Shown here: piece by piece, positions 36,172 through 44,894 of the stretch
Layout: each line of letters opens with the position of its first letter
Numbering within the stretch: position 1 is the first letter of the stretch
From: Hyphomonadaceae bacterium TMED5
Lineage (GTDB): Bacteria > Pseudomonadota > Alphaproteobacteria > Caulobacterales > Hyphomonadaceae
Length of the DNA stretch: 64,000 nucleotides
NCBI GenBank assembly: GCA_002173095.1
Contig: NHBK01000008.1
Location: 310,001-374,000, forward strand
Reading direction: 5' to 3'
The notes under the pieces: model-generated
Told to the model about the DNA's origin: nothing
Databases searched by the model: none
The model's input: only the letters and a program-made list of their open reading frames with translations
Program-made: the position numbers and the translations under genes

Positions 36172-36735
36172 CTAGAACTTCACGTCCGGCACAACAGAGA
36201 GCTGTTCGCGCACTTCATCGCCAAGGTCATAGAAGACCTCAGGCTGGAAGCCGAACATGCTGGCAAACATAGCCGCCGGGAAGGTTTCCCGCGCTGTGTT
36301 GTATTGCGAAACAGCAGAGTTGTAGAAGCGACGCGCTGCAGCCAGCTTGTCTTCAATGACAGACAGCTCTTTTTGCAGCTCAAGGAAGTTGGTGTTGGCT
36401 TTAAGGTCCGGATAGGCCTCAGCCAGCGCGAACAGTTTACCCAGAGACGCGGTCAGCATGCTCTCAGCCGCAGCAGATTCCGCCGGGCTGCCTGCGGAGA
36501 TCGCAGAGTTACGCGCTTCGATAACTGCATCCAGCGTTTCGCGCTCATGGCTCGCATAGCCCTTTACCGTCTCAACGAGGTTCGGAATAAGGTTGCGGCG
36601 CTGTTTCAGCTGAACGTCAACGTCCGCGAACGCCTGACGGCATTGCTGGCGTTTGGCCACAAGGCCGTTGTAAATACCAATGAGCATGACAGCGATGAGC
36701 GCCGCAATGCCCAGAACGATGTAAAAACCGGTCAT
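36172..36735 (-). CDS. lemA: LemA family protein
   Basis: Membrane-anchored helical protein of unclear function (187 residues). One N-terminal helix (FYIVLGIAALIAVMLIGIYN) is followed by the LemA core: FADVDVQLKQRRNLIPNLVETVKGYA (in part), RFYNSAVSQYNTARETFPA and an FGFQPEVFYDL motif near the C-terminus. Start at 36735 is chosen because the family begins at the membrane helix; the frame is open 60 bases further upstream. No htpX or TPM-domain partner is adjacent, unlike many bacteria. Convergent with the repeat and aldehyde dehydrogenase. Confidence 0.9.
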   Translation of the reverse strand: MTGFYIVLGIAALIAVMLIGIYNGLVAKRQQCRQAFADVDVQLKQRRNLIPNLVETVKGYASHERETLDAVIEARNSAISAGSPAESAAAESMLTASLGKLFALAEAYPDLKANTNFLELQKELSVIEDKLAAARRFYNSAVSQYNTARETFPAAMFASMFGFQPEVFYDLGDEVREQLSVVPDVKF

Positions 36736-36826
36736 AGTGTCGATTCCCCCAATGGTGACGCGACGGACGTTACGCAAAGCCTTTCCGCCCGGCAAGCTGG
36801 CATATCAGCCTGATATGCAGAATTGG

Positions 36827-37168
36827 TTACTTCGCCGGTTCTACCTCATCTTCAAGATCAGCTTTCAGTTTACCCAGTTTATCTACAGCACTTGCCGCCA
36901 TGGGCCCGATCCAGCGATCATGTATGGCTTTTATCGGCATGGGGTTCAGATGGTTCCAACGTACCCGCCCCCGTTTAACCGGGATGATGAGGTCCGCCGC
37001 TTCCAGAACACGCATATGTTGCATCACTGTTGTCCGGTCGATCTGACTGAACCTGTCAGCCAGCTCCCCCGTCGTCATCGGGTTATCCCGCAAGGCATCC
37101 ATAATCTCACGGCGCACAGGCGCGGCCAGTGCCTTGAAAATTTTGTTCTCATACGCTTCGCTTAACAT
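36827..37168 (-). CDS. ArsR family winged-helix repressor
   Basis: Compact helix-turn-helix protein of 113 residues. The DNA-binding part is FKALAAPVRREIMDALRDN, TTGELADRF and TTVMQHMRVLEAADLI, followed by a wing with PVKRGRVRWNHLNPMP. It belongs to the metal-independent subgroup that pairs with SRPBCC/AHSA1 proteins: the divergent SRPBCC gene is 75 bases away. Its ATG lies inside a perfect inverted repeat, with no room for a ribosome binding site outside the repeat, so the mRNA may be leaderless or repression may act at the start codon itself. Confidence 0.88.
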   Translation of the reverse strand: MLSEAYENKIFKALAAPVRREIMDALRDNPMTTGELADRFSQIDRTTVMQHMRVLEAADLIIPVKRGRVRWNHLNPMPIKAIHDRWIGPMAASAVDKLGKLKADLEDEVEPAK

Positions 37169-37187
37169 GTTATATTTTTATAACATG
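37166..37187. promoter_or_regulatory. Operator overlapping the arsR start codon
   Basis: CATGTTATA (37166-37174), four T, TATAACATG (37179-37187): a 9-bp perfect inverted repeat. The first arm includes the complementary bases of the ArsR start codon. It lies 57-78 bases before the SRPBCC start, so one dimer could control both genes. Confidence 0.65.
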
Positions 37188-37243
37188 ATTAGAAGACAGT
37201 CAATCGGCCAGTCGCGTATCTGGCGATCAATATGGAGCGGGTT

Positions 37244-37741
37244 ATGGATTTAAAGTTCGAAGTCAGTGCGCGCGTGTCACGCCCCGTCGAAGACGTGTTC
37301 GAGGCCGTCGTCGACCCGGCCAAACTCTCAGCATATTTCACAACGGGCGGCGCTAAAGGGCGGCTGGATACCGGCGCGATCGTCACCTGGGATTTTCACG
37401 ACTTTCCGGGCGCTTTCCCAGTCGAGGTTGTCGAAGTGGAAAAGAACCGCCGCATCATTCTCAAATGGGAGGCCTATGAGCCCAAGCCCGATGCGTCGAC
37501 AGCAGCAGATGATTGCCCGCCAGCAGACAGCACCAACTATATGACGACCGTCACCATGCGGTTTGAACCACTGGATGATAACAGTCGCACGCTCGTCACC
37601 GTCGTTGAAGAGGGATGGCGACCAACCGGTCAGGGGCTGAAGGGGTCATATGGAAATTGCTATGGATGGACGCAGATGCTGTGCGGACTGAAGGTCTGGG
37701 TGGAACACGGCATCAATCTGCGTGACGGCTTTTTCAAGTAA
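37244..37741 (+). CDS. SRPBCC domain protein (AHSA1 / START-like)
   Basis: Hydrophobic-ligand-binding fold of about 165 residues; function unknown. DLKFEVSARVSRPVEDVFEAVVD is the typical N-terminus, followed by GRLDTGAIVTWDFHDFPGAFPV and a C-terminal helix GWTQMLCGLKVWVEHG. ATG 37244 is placed six bases after GGAG; ATG 37232 is the alternative. It is divergent from the arsR-type gene, with the shared operator between them, which suggests regulation by that protein. Followed by 223 bases in which I see no gene or terminator. Confidence 0.83.
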   Translation: MDLKFEVSARVSRPVEDVFEAVVDPAKLSAYFTTGGAKGRLDTGAIVTWDFHDFPGAFPVEVVEVEKNRRIILKWEAYEPKPDASTAADDCPPADSTNYMTTVTMRFEPLDDNSRTLVTVVEEGWRPTGQGLKGSYGNCYGWTQMLCGLKVWVEHGINLRDGFFK

Positions 37742-37964
37742 CGCACATATCCATCAGCCCCCCGCACTCTGTAGCGGTATCAGTTCCGATCGGCACCGCC
37801 TGGATCACAGATGAGTGGTCGCACCGGCTCAGTGGTTTCGTCGGCGCGTGCGCATTTCCCAAGCGGGTGATTTAATCGCAACGGTCAGCATCCAGCTCTT
37901 GTCTCTGACGATTTACACAGGCCCGCTACCCCCGATTTTTTTTGGGGGTGGATTTCAGGCGATA

Positions 37965-40900
37965 CTAATTCTGGATCGCCCCGCCAGGTGTACTGCTAAG
38001 TGGTCGGCTCTGCTCGACCATTTCGCCGGCGCGATTGCACGCGGGAAGCGTGCGACCAACATAGTCTTCCTGCCTCACCCCAGGGCACAAGACCCAGGAC
38101 CTGAACTCATGATTCAACTCACCATCAGTCTGAATGCCGGTATAGCCCGATGAATTATCCTGATACTCTGCATCGGGCTGGCGCGCGAACCGGTCGGTTT
38201 GCAGAATCAACTGCCCGTCAGAACCGCTCCCACCAGAATTATAGCCAGTAGACCCATAGCCAGAGACAGAGCCAGAAGCTCCGTAGCCGGATTGAGTCTG
38301 CGTTCCCTGAGAGAAGAGTGCCAATCCCTGAGCGAGCGCTGCGCTCCAGTCCTGTTCTTGTTGCTGGTTCCGACGCTGCTGATCTGCGCGCTCAGCGGCC
38401 CGGCGGTCTGCGCTGCGTTGCGCCCATTCCTGCCTGCGATTCGCTACATTTTGTTCCATGCGACTGGCATCTTCAGCCGCACGCTGCATGGCTGCGTCGG
38501 AATAAAGGCCATATTCCTGAAGCTGGGTTATCACCCATTGCGCGCGCTCGGCTCGCGCCGGATTATTCAAATCGCGTCCAAGCTCGGTAAAGATACTCGG
38601 GTGATCGATATAATATACCCCGTCTGAGGTCCTGTGCAGGGCGCCAGCCGGCATTTCCACAAAACGGCATGTAGCGCCCGGGTGTGTGCGGTACGGACTA
38701 TTGCGGTCGACCCCGTCAATTTCAAACTGCGTACCCCTTAAAAGCATGTTCATTTTGATCTGTGCTTGCTCGAGTTGTCTCGAGCCATAAGGCGCATCGC
38801 GCAGCGAATAATATACATGCATAATTACAGGACAGGTGTGCTCTGTTGCCCCAAATTCGCGAAAATTATCCTGGCCAAGAAGATAGCTTGGCACTCTCAT
38901 TTCGAAACTACCGGGAAGCTGCAACTCTCCTCTGAACCGGGCTACCTGCAGCCTGACCCAAAACTCGCGGGCATCCCCATAGGCCGCAACCATCGACAAA
39001 TCGAGGTTCCCGTTGAGGTCAGAAACACCATCTCCCATCGCATCCATAATCAGATTGCGAAGATCGAGCTGCTCGCCTTCGTTGAGTACGTTCTGAACTT
39101 CAGGGGTATAAAGACGGAAAAGCGGCAACATACCCGGCGGGTTCGCTGAAGGTGTCCAGACCTGAGACAAGTTCGCTCTGACTTCGGCGACATTCCCCTG
39201 CAATAGAGCTCGGTGAATTGCTGGTTCAGAAGGGTCAATCCATGCGGACCTGAGGTCCGCCTGAAGTGCGGCTCTGGCTTCCTCAAGATCGCGTGTTTCC
39301 TGTATTTGCGCCATCATCGGCCGGACGCGACTTGCTGCGTTTTCAATATCGCTTGAGGTGAAATTTCCGAGCCGGCTGAGAATAGTCAACGCCTCGTCCA
39401 GCACATCCTCACTGTCATAAGCCGCCGTCATGAATAGAAGAAATTCTATTATTCCCAGCTCCTGCCCCGCCAGAGTGTCTAGTTTGCTACCAGAGAAACG
39501 ACATGCAGTTTCAGTTTCTATCAGCTCTGCTGGAAGAATTTCAAAAAGCGAAATGAAATTATGAAGCGACTCGAGGCGACCATTCGTGCCCGAATCTGAA
39601 AATGCCAGCCCTGCGACAACCGCACCAATCGGCGAGCACGAGACGCTTGGCGAAAAGGCAAAAAAACTTATCCTGTCGTCTGGGTTGCCCGACACATCGA
39701 CGACTAGCGGATAATAAGTCGACAAATAATCAGTGCTCAGGCCGCTTGCCTCCCGGTACTCCAGCAGTTGTTCGCGAACGAACTCTGGGGGTGCAAAGGA
39801 CATTATATGCGATGATGTCGCAAAATCCGTTTCCCATCTCCCGTCGCTATTCTGAAACTGGTGCCCTCGAACGGCCATCAACTCACGCAGCATGGTCAAC
39901 CGGGTATCTCTTGGGGCAGCATTTTGTGCCTCAACAGAAAGTATCCGGATAAACGGCGTCATGTTTCGAGGAAAGCGGCTCGGCTGATGCGGGTCGTCCA
40001 TTGCGCGGCGGAAAGCGTTGAGGTCACCTCGCAGGATCGCCTGATGCAGATCGGGTTCGCCGTCCGTCCCACCCCATGGCTCCGAAAGAGTTGCGCGGTT
40101 TCTACTATCCACCATCACACGCATTTCGTTGACGACGGATTGATTCTGAGAATTCAAGCTAGCCCGGCTGGTGCTGGCTGTATTCGAGCTGGCCATTTCT
40201 ACGCCAGAGTTTGCCGTTTGGGTGTTCGCAGCACTGCTGTTTGACGGCCTCAACTGAGTATTTGTGGACTGATCATATATTGTACCGGATACGTCAGGTG
40301 GTGTTTCCCCCCTACGTTCAAAATACCCGGCGAAGCGTTCTAACGCCTGCTCATACTGCGCTTCATCAAAACCGCCATGGTCTGCCAGGAAATGAAAGTC
40401 CATCCATTCGATGGTCTGCGCCAGGCCAGCCTCATTTCCGTGAGCCAAACCAGCAAAGATAAGCCAGTCATAGATCGAAACTTTGCCATCTCTGATATTG
40501 ATACCAAACGGCACACCTGAAAACTGACAAACCTGATTGAGGTCTGTCACACTTGCTCCGAGATAGTCACCATAGGCGACTAGTTTTTCATTCGCTTCGA
40601 AGAAAGAATTCGACCCCGGCTCTGATATGAGCGCGCCCAGCATGATAAGGCCGAGTGGAGAGCAATGAATTTCCGTATGCCCACCCCAGTAAGGCTCGAA
40701 AAAGTCTGATACGCGATGGAATGGAATGCGCCAGTTATAGTCCCCGCTCAGAATAGCTTCCCGTAGGTCACTGCTTTGTTCACTGAGATCAAGTTCAACG
40801 CTCAAGGGCGGGCCATACGTATAGAACGCAGCCTCAAAGTCTTCATAGCCTTCATATCTGAGGTCGGCGCCACCTTCATCGTAAAGCCGCGTAATCAGGT

Positions 40901-41138
40901 CAACCCGGACAGAATCATCAAGCACGCTCGCTGCCTCTGGAGTCAGGAGCCTCATCAACGGGCGAATGCCTTCTGGAGATACGCCCGGCTCGTTGGCCTG
41001 ATCCAGATTATCCCAGATCGCCTGCGCATTGCCGTCAATTATGGCCTGATGAATAGCCGGTTCGCTTTGCGCAAAGGCAGCTTCACAAAGTGCAAAACCC
41101 GCTGCGACCGCAATTCCAAAGCCACCAGATAAACGCAT
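37965..41138 (-). CDS. Secreted protein of three tandem cysteine-containing units, function unknown
   Basis: A 1057-residue protein with a Sec signal peptide (cleavage likely after Ala23). The body consists of three homologous units, residues about 25-285, 360-605 and 636-880. Each opens with a similar segment (SEPAIHQAIIDGNAQA, GEPDLHQAILRGDLNA, SEPAIHRALLQGNVAE), has a following LL/IL-TPEA/VEAQ stretch, and carries two Cys (C159/C204, C501/C546, C769/C824) that could form disulfides. The first helix of each unit looks faintly ankyrin-like. A polar linker (290-350), an Arg/Gln-rich coiled segment (about 895-930) and a Gly/Ser/Tyr-rich tail follow; C1018 and C1034 are near the end. I recognise no family. 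Confidence 0.7.
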   Translation of the reverse strand: MRLSGGFGIAVAAGFALCEAAFAQSEPAIHQAIIDGNAQAIWDNLDQANEPGVSPEGIRPLMRLLTPEAASVLDDSVRVDLITRLYDEGGADLRYEGYEDFEAAFYTYGPPLSVELDLSEQSSDLREAILSGDYNWRIPFHRVSDFFEPYWGGHTEIHCSPLGLIMLGALISEPGSNSFFEANEKLVAYGDYLGASVTDLNQVCQFSGVPFGINIRDGKVSIYDWLIFAGLAHGNEAGLAQTIEWMDFHFLADHGGFDEAQYEQALERFAGYFERRGETPPDVSGTIYDQSTNTQLRPSNSSAANTQTANSGVEMASSNTASTSRASLNSQNQSVVNEMRVMVDSRNRATLSEPWGGTDGEPDLHQAILRGDLNAFRRAMDDPHQPSRFPRNMTPFIRILSVEAQNAAPRDTRLTMLRELMAVRGHQFQNSDGRWETDFATSSHIMSFAPPEFVREQLLEYREASGLSTDYLSTYYPLVVDVSGNPDDRISFFAFSPSVSCSPIGAVVAGLAFSDSGTNGRLESLHNFISLFEILPAELIETETACRFSGSKLDTLAGQELGIIEFLLFMTAAYDSEDVLDEALTILSRLGNFTSSDIENAASRVRPMMAQIQETRDLEEARAALQADLRSAWIDPSEPAIHRALLQGNVAEVRANLSQVWTPSANPPGMLPLFRLYTPEVQNVLNEGEQLDLRNLIMDAMGDGVSDLNGNLDLSMVAAYGDAREFWVRLQVARFRGELQLPGSFEMRVPSYLLGQDNFREFGATEHTCPVIMHVYYSLRDAPYGSRQLEQAQIKMNMLLRGTQFEIDGVDRNSPYRTHPGATCRFVEMPAGALHRTSDGVYYIDHPSIFTELGRDLNNPARAERAQWVITQLQEYGLYSDAAMQRAAEDASRMEQNVANRRQEWAQRSADRRAAERADQQRRNQQQEQDWSAALAQGLALFSQGTQTQSGYGASGSVSGYGSTGYNSGGSGSDGQLILQTDRFARQPDAEYQDNSSGYTGIQTDGELNHEFRSWVLCPGVRQEDYVGRTLPACNRAGEMVEQSRPLSSTPGGAIQN

Positions 41139-41225
41139 GCCCCACTCCGTCCCATGAACCTTTCAGAAGAAGCATAGGGCGTGACATATAGAGGTCAACC
41201 AAACGGCAAAGACGGGCTAAAGGCT

Positions 41226-43460
41226 TTACCCCTGAAACGTGCCATTGCGCGGGAAGCCTCGCGGCGCCATGCGCCCGGCCCCTGCGCGTTTGCCCATCCA
41301 GTCGCGCCAGTCCGCAAAGGTACGCTGACGGCCGGCTGTGTCTGTCACGGCAAACCCGTCTTCAGACTTGAAGATCATGGCATCGGCCATGCCGCCATCT
41401 TTATAGTTCTGCAGCTTCACGCCCTTGCCACGCGGCATTTCCGGCAGGTCCGCCGCATCAAAGATGAGCAGTTTACGGTTCTCACCCACAACAGCTACAA
41501 GGTCGCCCTCAGCCACTTTGGTGATGGTGAGCGGATTACCCGCGCCCGTCGTCACAACCTGCTTACCCGCCTTACGCGCAGACATCAGCTCCGGCTCCGG
41601 ACAGATAAAGCCATAACCAGCTTTAGACGCCATAAAGCGTTTGCCCTCCGGGTTCAGACGGAACATGTCGACAATGGAGTGTTCTTCCTCAAGGTCGATC
41701 TGGAAGCGGATAGGCTCACCCGCCCCGCGCCCGCCCGGCAGTTTATCCCCGCCCAGCGTAAAGGCCCGGCCATCCGATGACATGAGGATAAGCTTGTCGG
41801 TCGTCTCCATCGGACAGGAGAGCAAGAGCCCATCCCCATCCTTGAACTTCACCTTGTCGAGATCGTTATTGTGCCCCCTCAACGCGCGGATCCAGCCCTG
41901 CTCGGACAGAACCACTGTGATTGGCTCACGCACGATCAGCGCTTCAGCCACCATATCGCCCAGGTCTGCGGCCGGTGCATCACCAAACACAGAGCGGCGA
42001 CGGCCAAGCTCAGTTGACGGGTCAAACACTTTGCGGGCTTCCATCAGGCCTTTGCCGACTTCTTTCCACTGTTTGGCCTGGCTGTTGATCAGCGCTTCAA
42101 GGCTGTCGCGCTTCTTCTCGAGTTCGGCATGCTCGCCGCGGATTTCCATCTCTTCCAGCTTACGCAGAGACCGCAAACGCATATTCAGAATAGCCTCAGC
42201 CTGATTTTCCGTCAGGTTGAAGGCTTTCATCAGCTCCGCTTTTGGATGGTCTTCTTCGCGGATAATGCGGATCACCTCATCAAGGTTCAAGAAGGCGACC
42301 AGGTAGCCTTCCAGCACTTCCAGGCGAGCCAGCGTCTTATCCAGCCTGTGCTGTGCAATGCGCAGAACCACTTCGCGGCGATGGTCCAGATAGGCGTTCA
42401 AAACCTCTTTCAGGTTCATCACCTTCGGCGCGCCTCTGTCCAGAACGTTGAGGTTCATGGAGAAACGGCTTTCCAGATCAGAGAGCTTATACAGGCTCTC
42501 CATCAGCATTTCCGGCGCAACCGTCTTGGATTTCGGCTCCAGCACCAAACGAATGTCTTCGGCGCTTTCATCGCGCACATCGCCCAGAAGCGGCACTTTC
42601 TTGGTTTCGATCAGCTCCGCCAGGCGCTCAATCAGCTTGCCCTTCTGAACCTGATACGGAATTTCAGTAACGACGATCTGCCATGTGCCACGGCCAAGCT
42701 CTTCCAGCTCCCATTTCGCACGAATGCGGAAACCGCCCCGCCCTGTCGCATAAGCTTCGCGGATATTCTCCGGGCTTTCCACCAGCGTGCCACCGGTCGG
42801 GAAATCCGGCCCCGGCATCACTTCCAGAAGCTCATCCAGCGCCGCATCGCGATTATCCACCAGCAAGAGGCAGGCATCGATCAGCTCGGCCGCATTATGG
42901 GGCGGAATGCTGGTCGCCATACCCACGGCGATGCCGGTTGCGCCATTCGCAAGAAGGTTCGGGTATGCCGCCGGCAGAACGACAGGCTCAGAATCCTGCT
43001 CATCGTAAGTGTCACGAAAATCGACAGCGTTTTCATCCAGCCCATCCAGAAGCAGCTTGGCGGCGGCTGTCATCCGGCTTTCTGTATAACGCATGGCCGC
43101 GGCGCTATCGCCATCGATATTGCCGAAATTGCCCTGCCCATCCACCAGCGGATAGCGCACAGAAAAGCTCTGCGCCAGACGCACCAGCGTGTCGTAAATC
43201 GCGCTATCGCCGTGCGGGTGATAATTACCCATCACCTCACCGACGATTTTCGCACATTTCCGGTAAGAGGAATCCGGGTTCAGCTTCAGTTCGCGCATCG
43301 CATACAGAATGCGGCGCTGAACGGGCTTCAGGCCATCGCGCACATCAGGCAGCGCACGGCTTGTAATGGTGGACAGAGCATAAGCAAGATAACGCCGCGA
43401 CAGCGCTTCATTCATGCTCTCATCAATGATGTTCTCTTCGCCATCACTTAAGTCGGCCAT
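41226..43460 (-). CDS. parC: DNA topoisomerase IV subunit A
   Basis: Decatenates daughter chromosomes with ParE. Catalytic Tyr125 (AMRYTESRM) and the quinolone-resistance region around [15 protein letters not shown] are clear; the GyrA-type box in the C-terminal barrel is missing, and the C-terminus has ParC-type blades ([19 protein letters not shown], in part). The 744 residues match ParC rather than GyrA, which is about 900. A mostly open frame on the opposite strand (42129-43451) is an artefact of the codon pattern. Upstream lies 540 bases of repeats before the next gene. Confidence 0.95.
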   Translation of the reverse strand: MADLSDGEENIIDESMNEALSRRYLAYALSTITSRALPDVRDGLKPVQRRILYAMRELKLNPDSSYRKCAKIVGEVMGNYHPHGDSAIYDTLVRLAQSFSVRYPLVDGQGNFGNIDGDSAAAMRYTESRMTAAAKLLLDGLDENAVDFRDTYDEQDSEPVVLPAAYPNLLANGATGIAVGMATSIPPHNAAELIDACLLLVDNRDAALDELLEVMPGPDFPTGGTLVESPENIREAYATGRGGFRIRAKWELEELGRGTWQIVVTEIPYQVQKGKLIERLAELIETKKVPLLGDVRDESAEDIRLVLEPKSKTVAPEMLMESLYKLSDLESRFSMNLNVLDRGAPKVMNLKEVLNAYLDHRREVVLRIAQHRLDKTLARLEVLEGYLVAFLNLDEVIRIIREEDHPKAELMKAFNLTENQAEAILNMRLRSLRKLEEMEIRGEHAELEKKRDSLEALINSQAKQWKEVGKGLMEARKVFDPSTELGRRRSVFGDAPAADLGDMVAEALIVREPITVVLSEQGWIRALRGHNNDLDKVKFKDGDGLLLSCPMETTDKLILMSSDGRAFTLGGDKLPGGRGAGEPIRFQIDLEEEHSIVDMFRLNPEGKRFMASKAGYGFICPEPELMSARKAGKQVVTTGAGNPLTITKVAEGDLVAVVGENRKLLIFDAADLPEMPRGKGVKLQNYKDGGMADAMIFKSEDGFAVTDTAGRQRTFADWRDWMGKRAGAGRMAPRGFPRNGTFQG

Positions 43461-43542
43461 GGGTATCCGTCTCCTTGACGGGCTAGATTATATGAGTCGG
43501 CGCGGAAGTCCCGCCAGACCGCGCGAATTTATGGGGAGAAAC

Positions 43543-43698
43543 ACAGCCCTGAGCGCGATCCATCGCGAAAGCAGCATCAGCCGCGAAGCGGGCGATCAAA
43601 ACAGAAATGGTCGTGTGGATAAGCTCGGAATGGTGGGGATATTGGGCCCCTAATTCAGTTCACAGCGAAACAAGCAAGTGCGCAGGCGCAGGTGCTCC
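43543..43698 (+). repeat. Intergenic repeat, copy 2
   Basis: Starts ACAGCCCTGAGCGCGATCCA, continues with CGCGAAAGCAGCATCAGCCG and GGTCGTGTGG, and ends in ACAAGCAAGTGCGCAGGCGCAG (shown in part) and GTGCTCC. It is repeated 203-205 bases downstream with about one change in ten, and its first 60 bases also occur at 36102. Confidence 0.75.
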
Positions 43699-43745
43699 GA
43701 GGAGAAACCGAGGAAACAGCACCGAGCGGTCCTTAAAACACGAGA

Positions 43746-43903
43746 ACAGCCTTGAGCGCGATCCATCGCGAAAGCGGCATCAGACGCGAAGCGGGCGATC
43801 AGAACAAAAATGGTCGTGTGGGTATGTCGGGATTTACTGGGGGTTATCGGGCCATTGCTTCGGTTCACAGCGCCACAAGAAAATGCGCAGGCGTAGCTGC
43901 TCC
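43746..43903 (+). repeat. Intergenic repeat, copy 3
   Basis: Tandem partner of 43543-43698: ACAGCCTTGAGCGCGATCCA, CGCGAAAGCGGCATCAGACG, GGTCGTGTGG, then ACAAGAAAATGCGCAGG and CTGCTCC. The hairpin arms differ (GCGGC and GACGC), so pairing is weaker than in copy 1. Confidence 0.75.
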
Positions 43904-44000
43904 ATTGCGATTAAATTGGAACGGACTTCCCGTATGGTCTGATACTATTTTGCGTACGAGCCAGAAGAAAAACATCTCAATTCAACGCGGCAGGCTTGCT

Positions 44001-44171
44001 TCAACTGCTCTCGAAGCGAATATTTTTATACTTGTCAGTGTCTAGCATTGAGCGCAACTCAAACGAATCCTCTTTTTTTGAAGGATTGTCATAATGTTTC
44101 GCCCAGTCAGAGGGCATCCCTGGAGGGATAGGAGGAGTTTCTTTTTCGTCTTTTTCTGCTTCGTCATCCAT
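44001..44171 (-). CDS. Acidic 56-residue small protein, coupled to the membrane-protein gene
   Basis: A short gene starting MDDEAEKDEKETPPIPPG and ending NIRFESS. Its ATG (44169-44171) overlaps the stop of the upstream membrane protein by 8 bases, and GGAGG lies 8 bases before it, a good ribosome binding site. The N-terminal 12 residues are strongly acidic, the middle has SDWAKHYDNPSKKED, and there is no membrane segment or Cys. Not recognised. Translational coupling suggests that the two proteins work together. Confidence 0.6.
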   Translation of the reverse strand: MDDEAEKDEKETPPIPPGMPSDWAKHYDNPSKKEDSFELRSMLDTDKYKNIRFESS

Positions 44172-44793
44172 GAAACAAACCTCCTGTAAACGCCACGGCT
44201 AAAAGCCAGAAGAGATATTGTAAAAACACCGCGACGATCGCAAAGTTTAACGCAAAAAACATTCTTTTCAACTTTGACTTGTTAGAGTCGTAATTCTCTT
44301 CAATTTTAACTGCAAGGACTGCTAGTGTGACCTCATAACTCCGACTAGCTTTTCCATAAGTGAATTGATTGATGATTCCGACTGGGTGCATTGCAAAATA
44401 CCATTGTTTTGTGGAGAACATCCAAAGGCAAATGATCACCGTTAGCAGCATACACAACAGAGCGCCCCCAATCGCAATTGTCGGGACATCGACACAAAAC
44501 CTAGTTGGATTTTCTGCACATAGCAGTGCAGGAATTTCACCGCATGTAGGCTGTCTAGGACTATTGCTTGCAGCCAGCGCAGCGCGCCCTAAAAAGGTGG
44601 CAGCCAGACCAGAAAGTGCAATTAAAACCGTAGCTCTTTGTCGGACAGTGCGTAGCCTATCTCTCTGATCTGACATCAAATCGAGGCCCTGTTTATAGGC
44701 CAGCTCGTTAATCAAAACCGCATCATTTCTTTCAGCAAGCTCTTTCGATTCAATCGGGTCTTTTTCGCCCATCCCGGCAAAAACCTCCACCAT
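44164..44793 (-). CDS. Membrane protein of unknown function, AT-rich gene
   Basis: A 209-residue protein with an N-terminal acidic helix (residues 1-45), a first hydrophobic segment (VLIALSGLAATFLGRAALAA, about 53-72), a second (IAIGGALLCMLLTVIICLW) and a third near the C-terminus (FFALNFAIVAVFLQYLFWLL). Four Cys lie in the loop between helices 1 and 2 (CGEIPALLCAENPTRFC plus others). The region KQWYFAMHPVGIINQFTYGK may be an amphipathic linker. I do not recognise it. The third-position AT content is higher than in neighbouring genes, suggesting transfer. Start could also be the ATG at 44772. Confidence 0.55.
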   Translation of the reverse strand: MVEVFAGMGEKDPIESKELAERNDAVLINELAYKQGLDLMSDQRDRLRTVRQRATVLIALSGLAATFLGRAALAASNSPRQPTCGEIPALLCAENPTRFCVDVPTIAIGGALLCMLLTVIICLWMFSTKQWYFAMHPVGIINQFTYGKASRSYEVTLAVLAVKIEENYDSNKSKLKRMFFALNFAIVAVFLQYLFWLLAVAFTGGLFHG

Positions 44794-44894
44794 TCAATCC
44801 CAACGTCGCTGCAGGTTAGAATGTAAAAAATATTTTTCAATTTAAAGTTATTGAAATTTATCCTACGCGCCTCGACTGACCCCATAATGCCGAC

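Larger units (their letters stand above)
43461..44000. other. 540-base intergenic stretch with tandem repeats
   Basis: Between parC and the AT-rich unit. It holds two imperfect copies of a 158-base element and no convincing gene on either strand; short frames that run through it follow the repeats. The right third (from about 43905) is AT-richer, like the genes that follow. Confidence 0.6.

Noticed and set aside
37815-38153. 112-codon plus-strand frame after the SRPBCC gene
   Set aside because: Runs largely antisense to the end of the 1057-residue gene; no similarity or ribosome binding site.
42129-43451. A 440-codon open frame opposite parC
   Set aside because: Also an antisense shadow; the product is low in pattern and parC is clear on the other strand.
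43543-43903. CRISPR array
   Set aside because: Only two long, imperfect, adjacent copies with no short regular repeat-spacer pattern.
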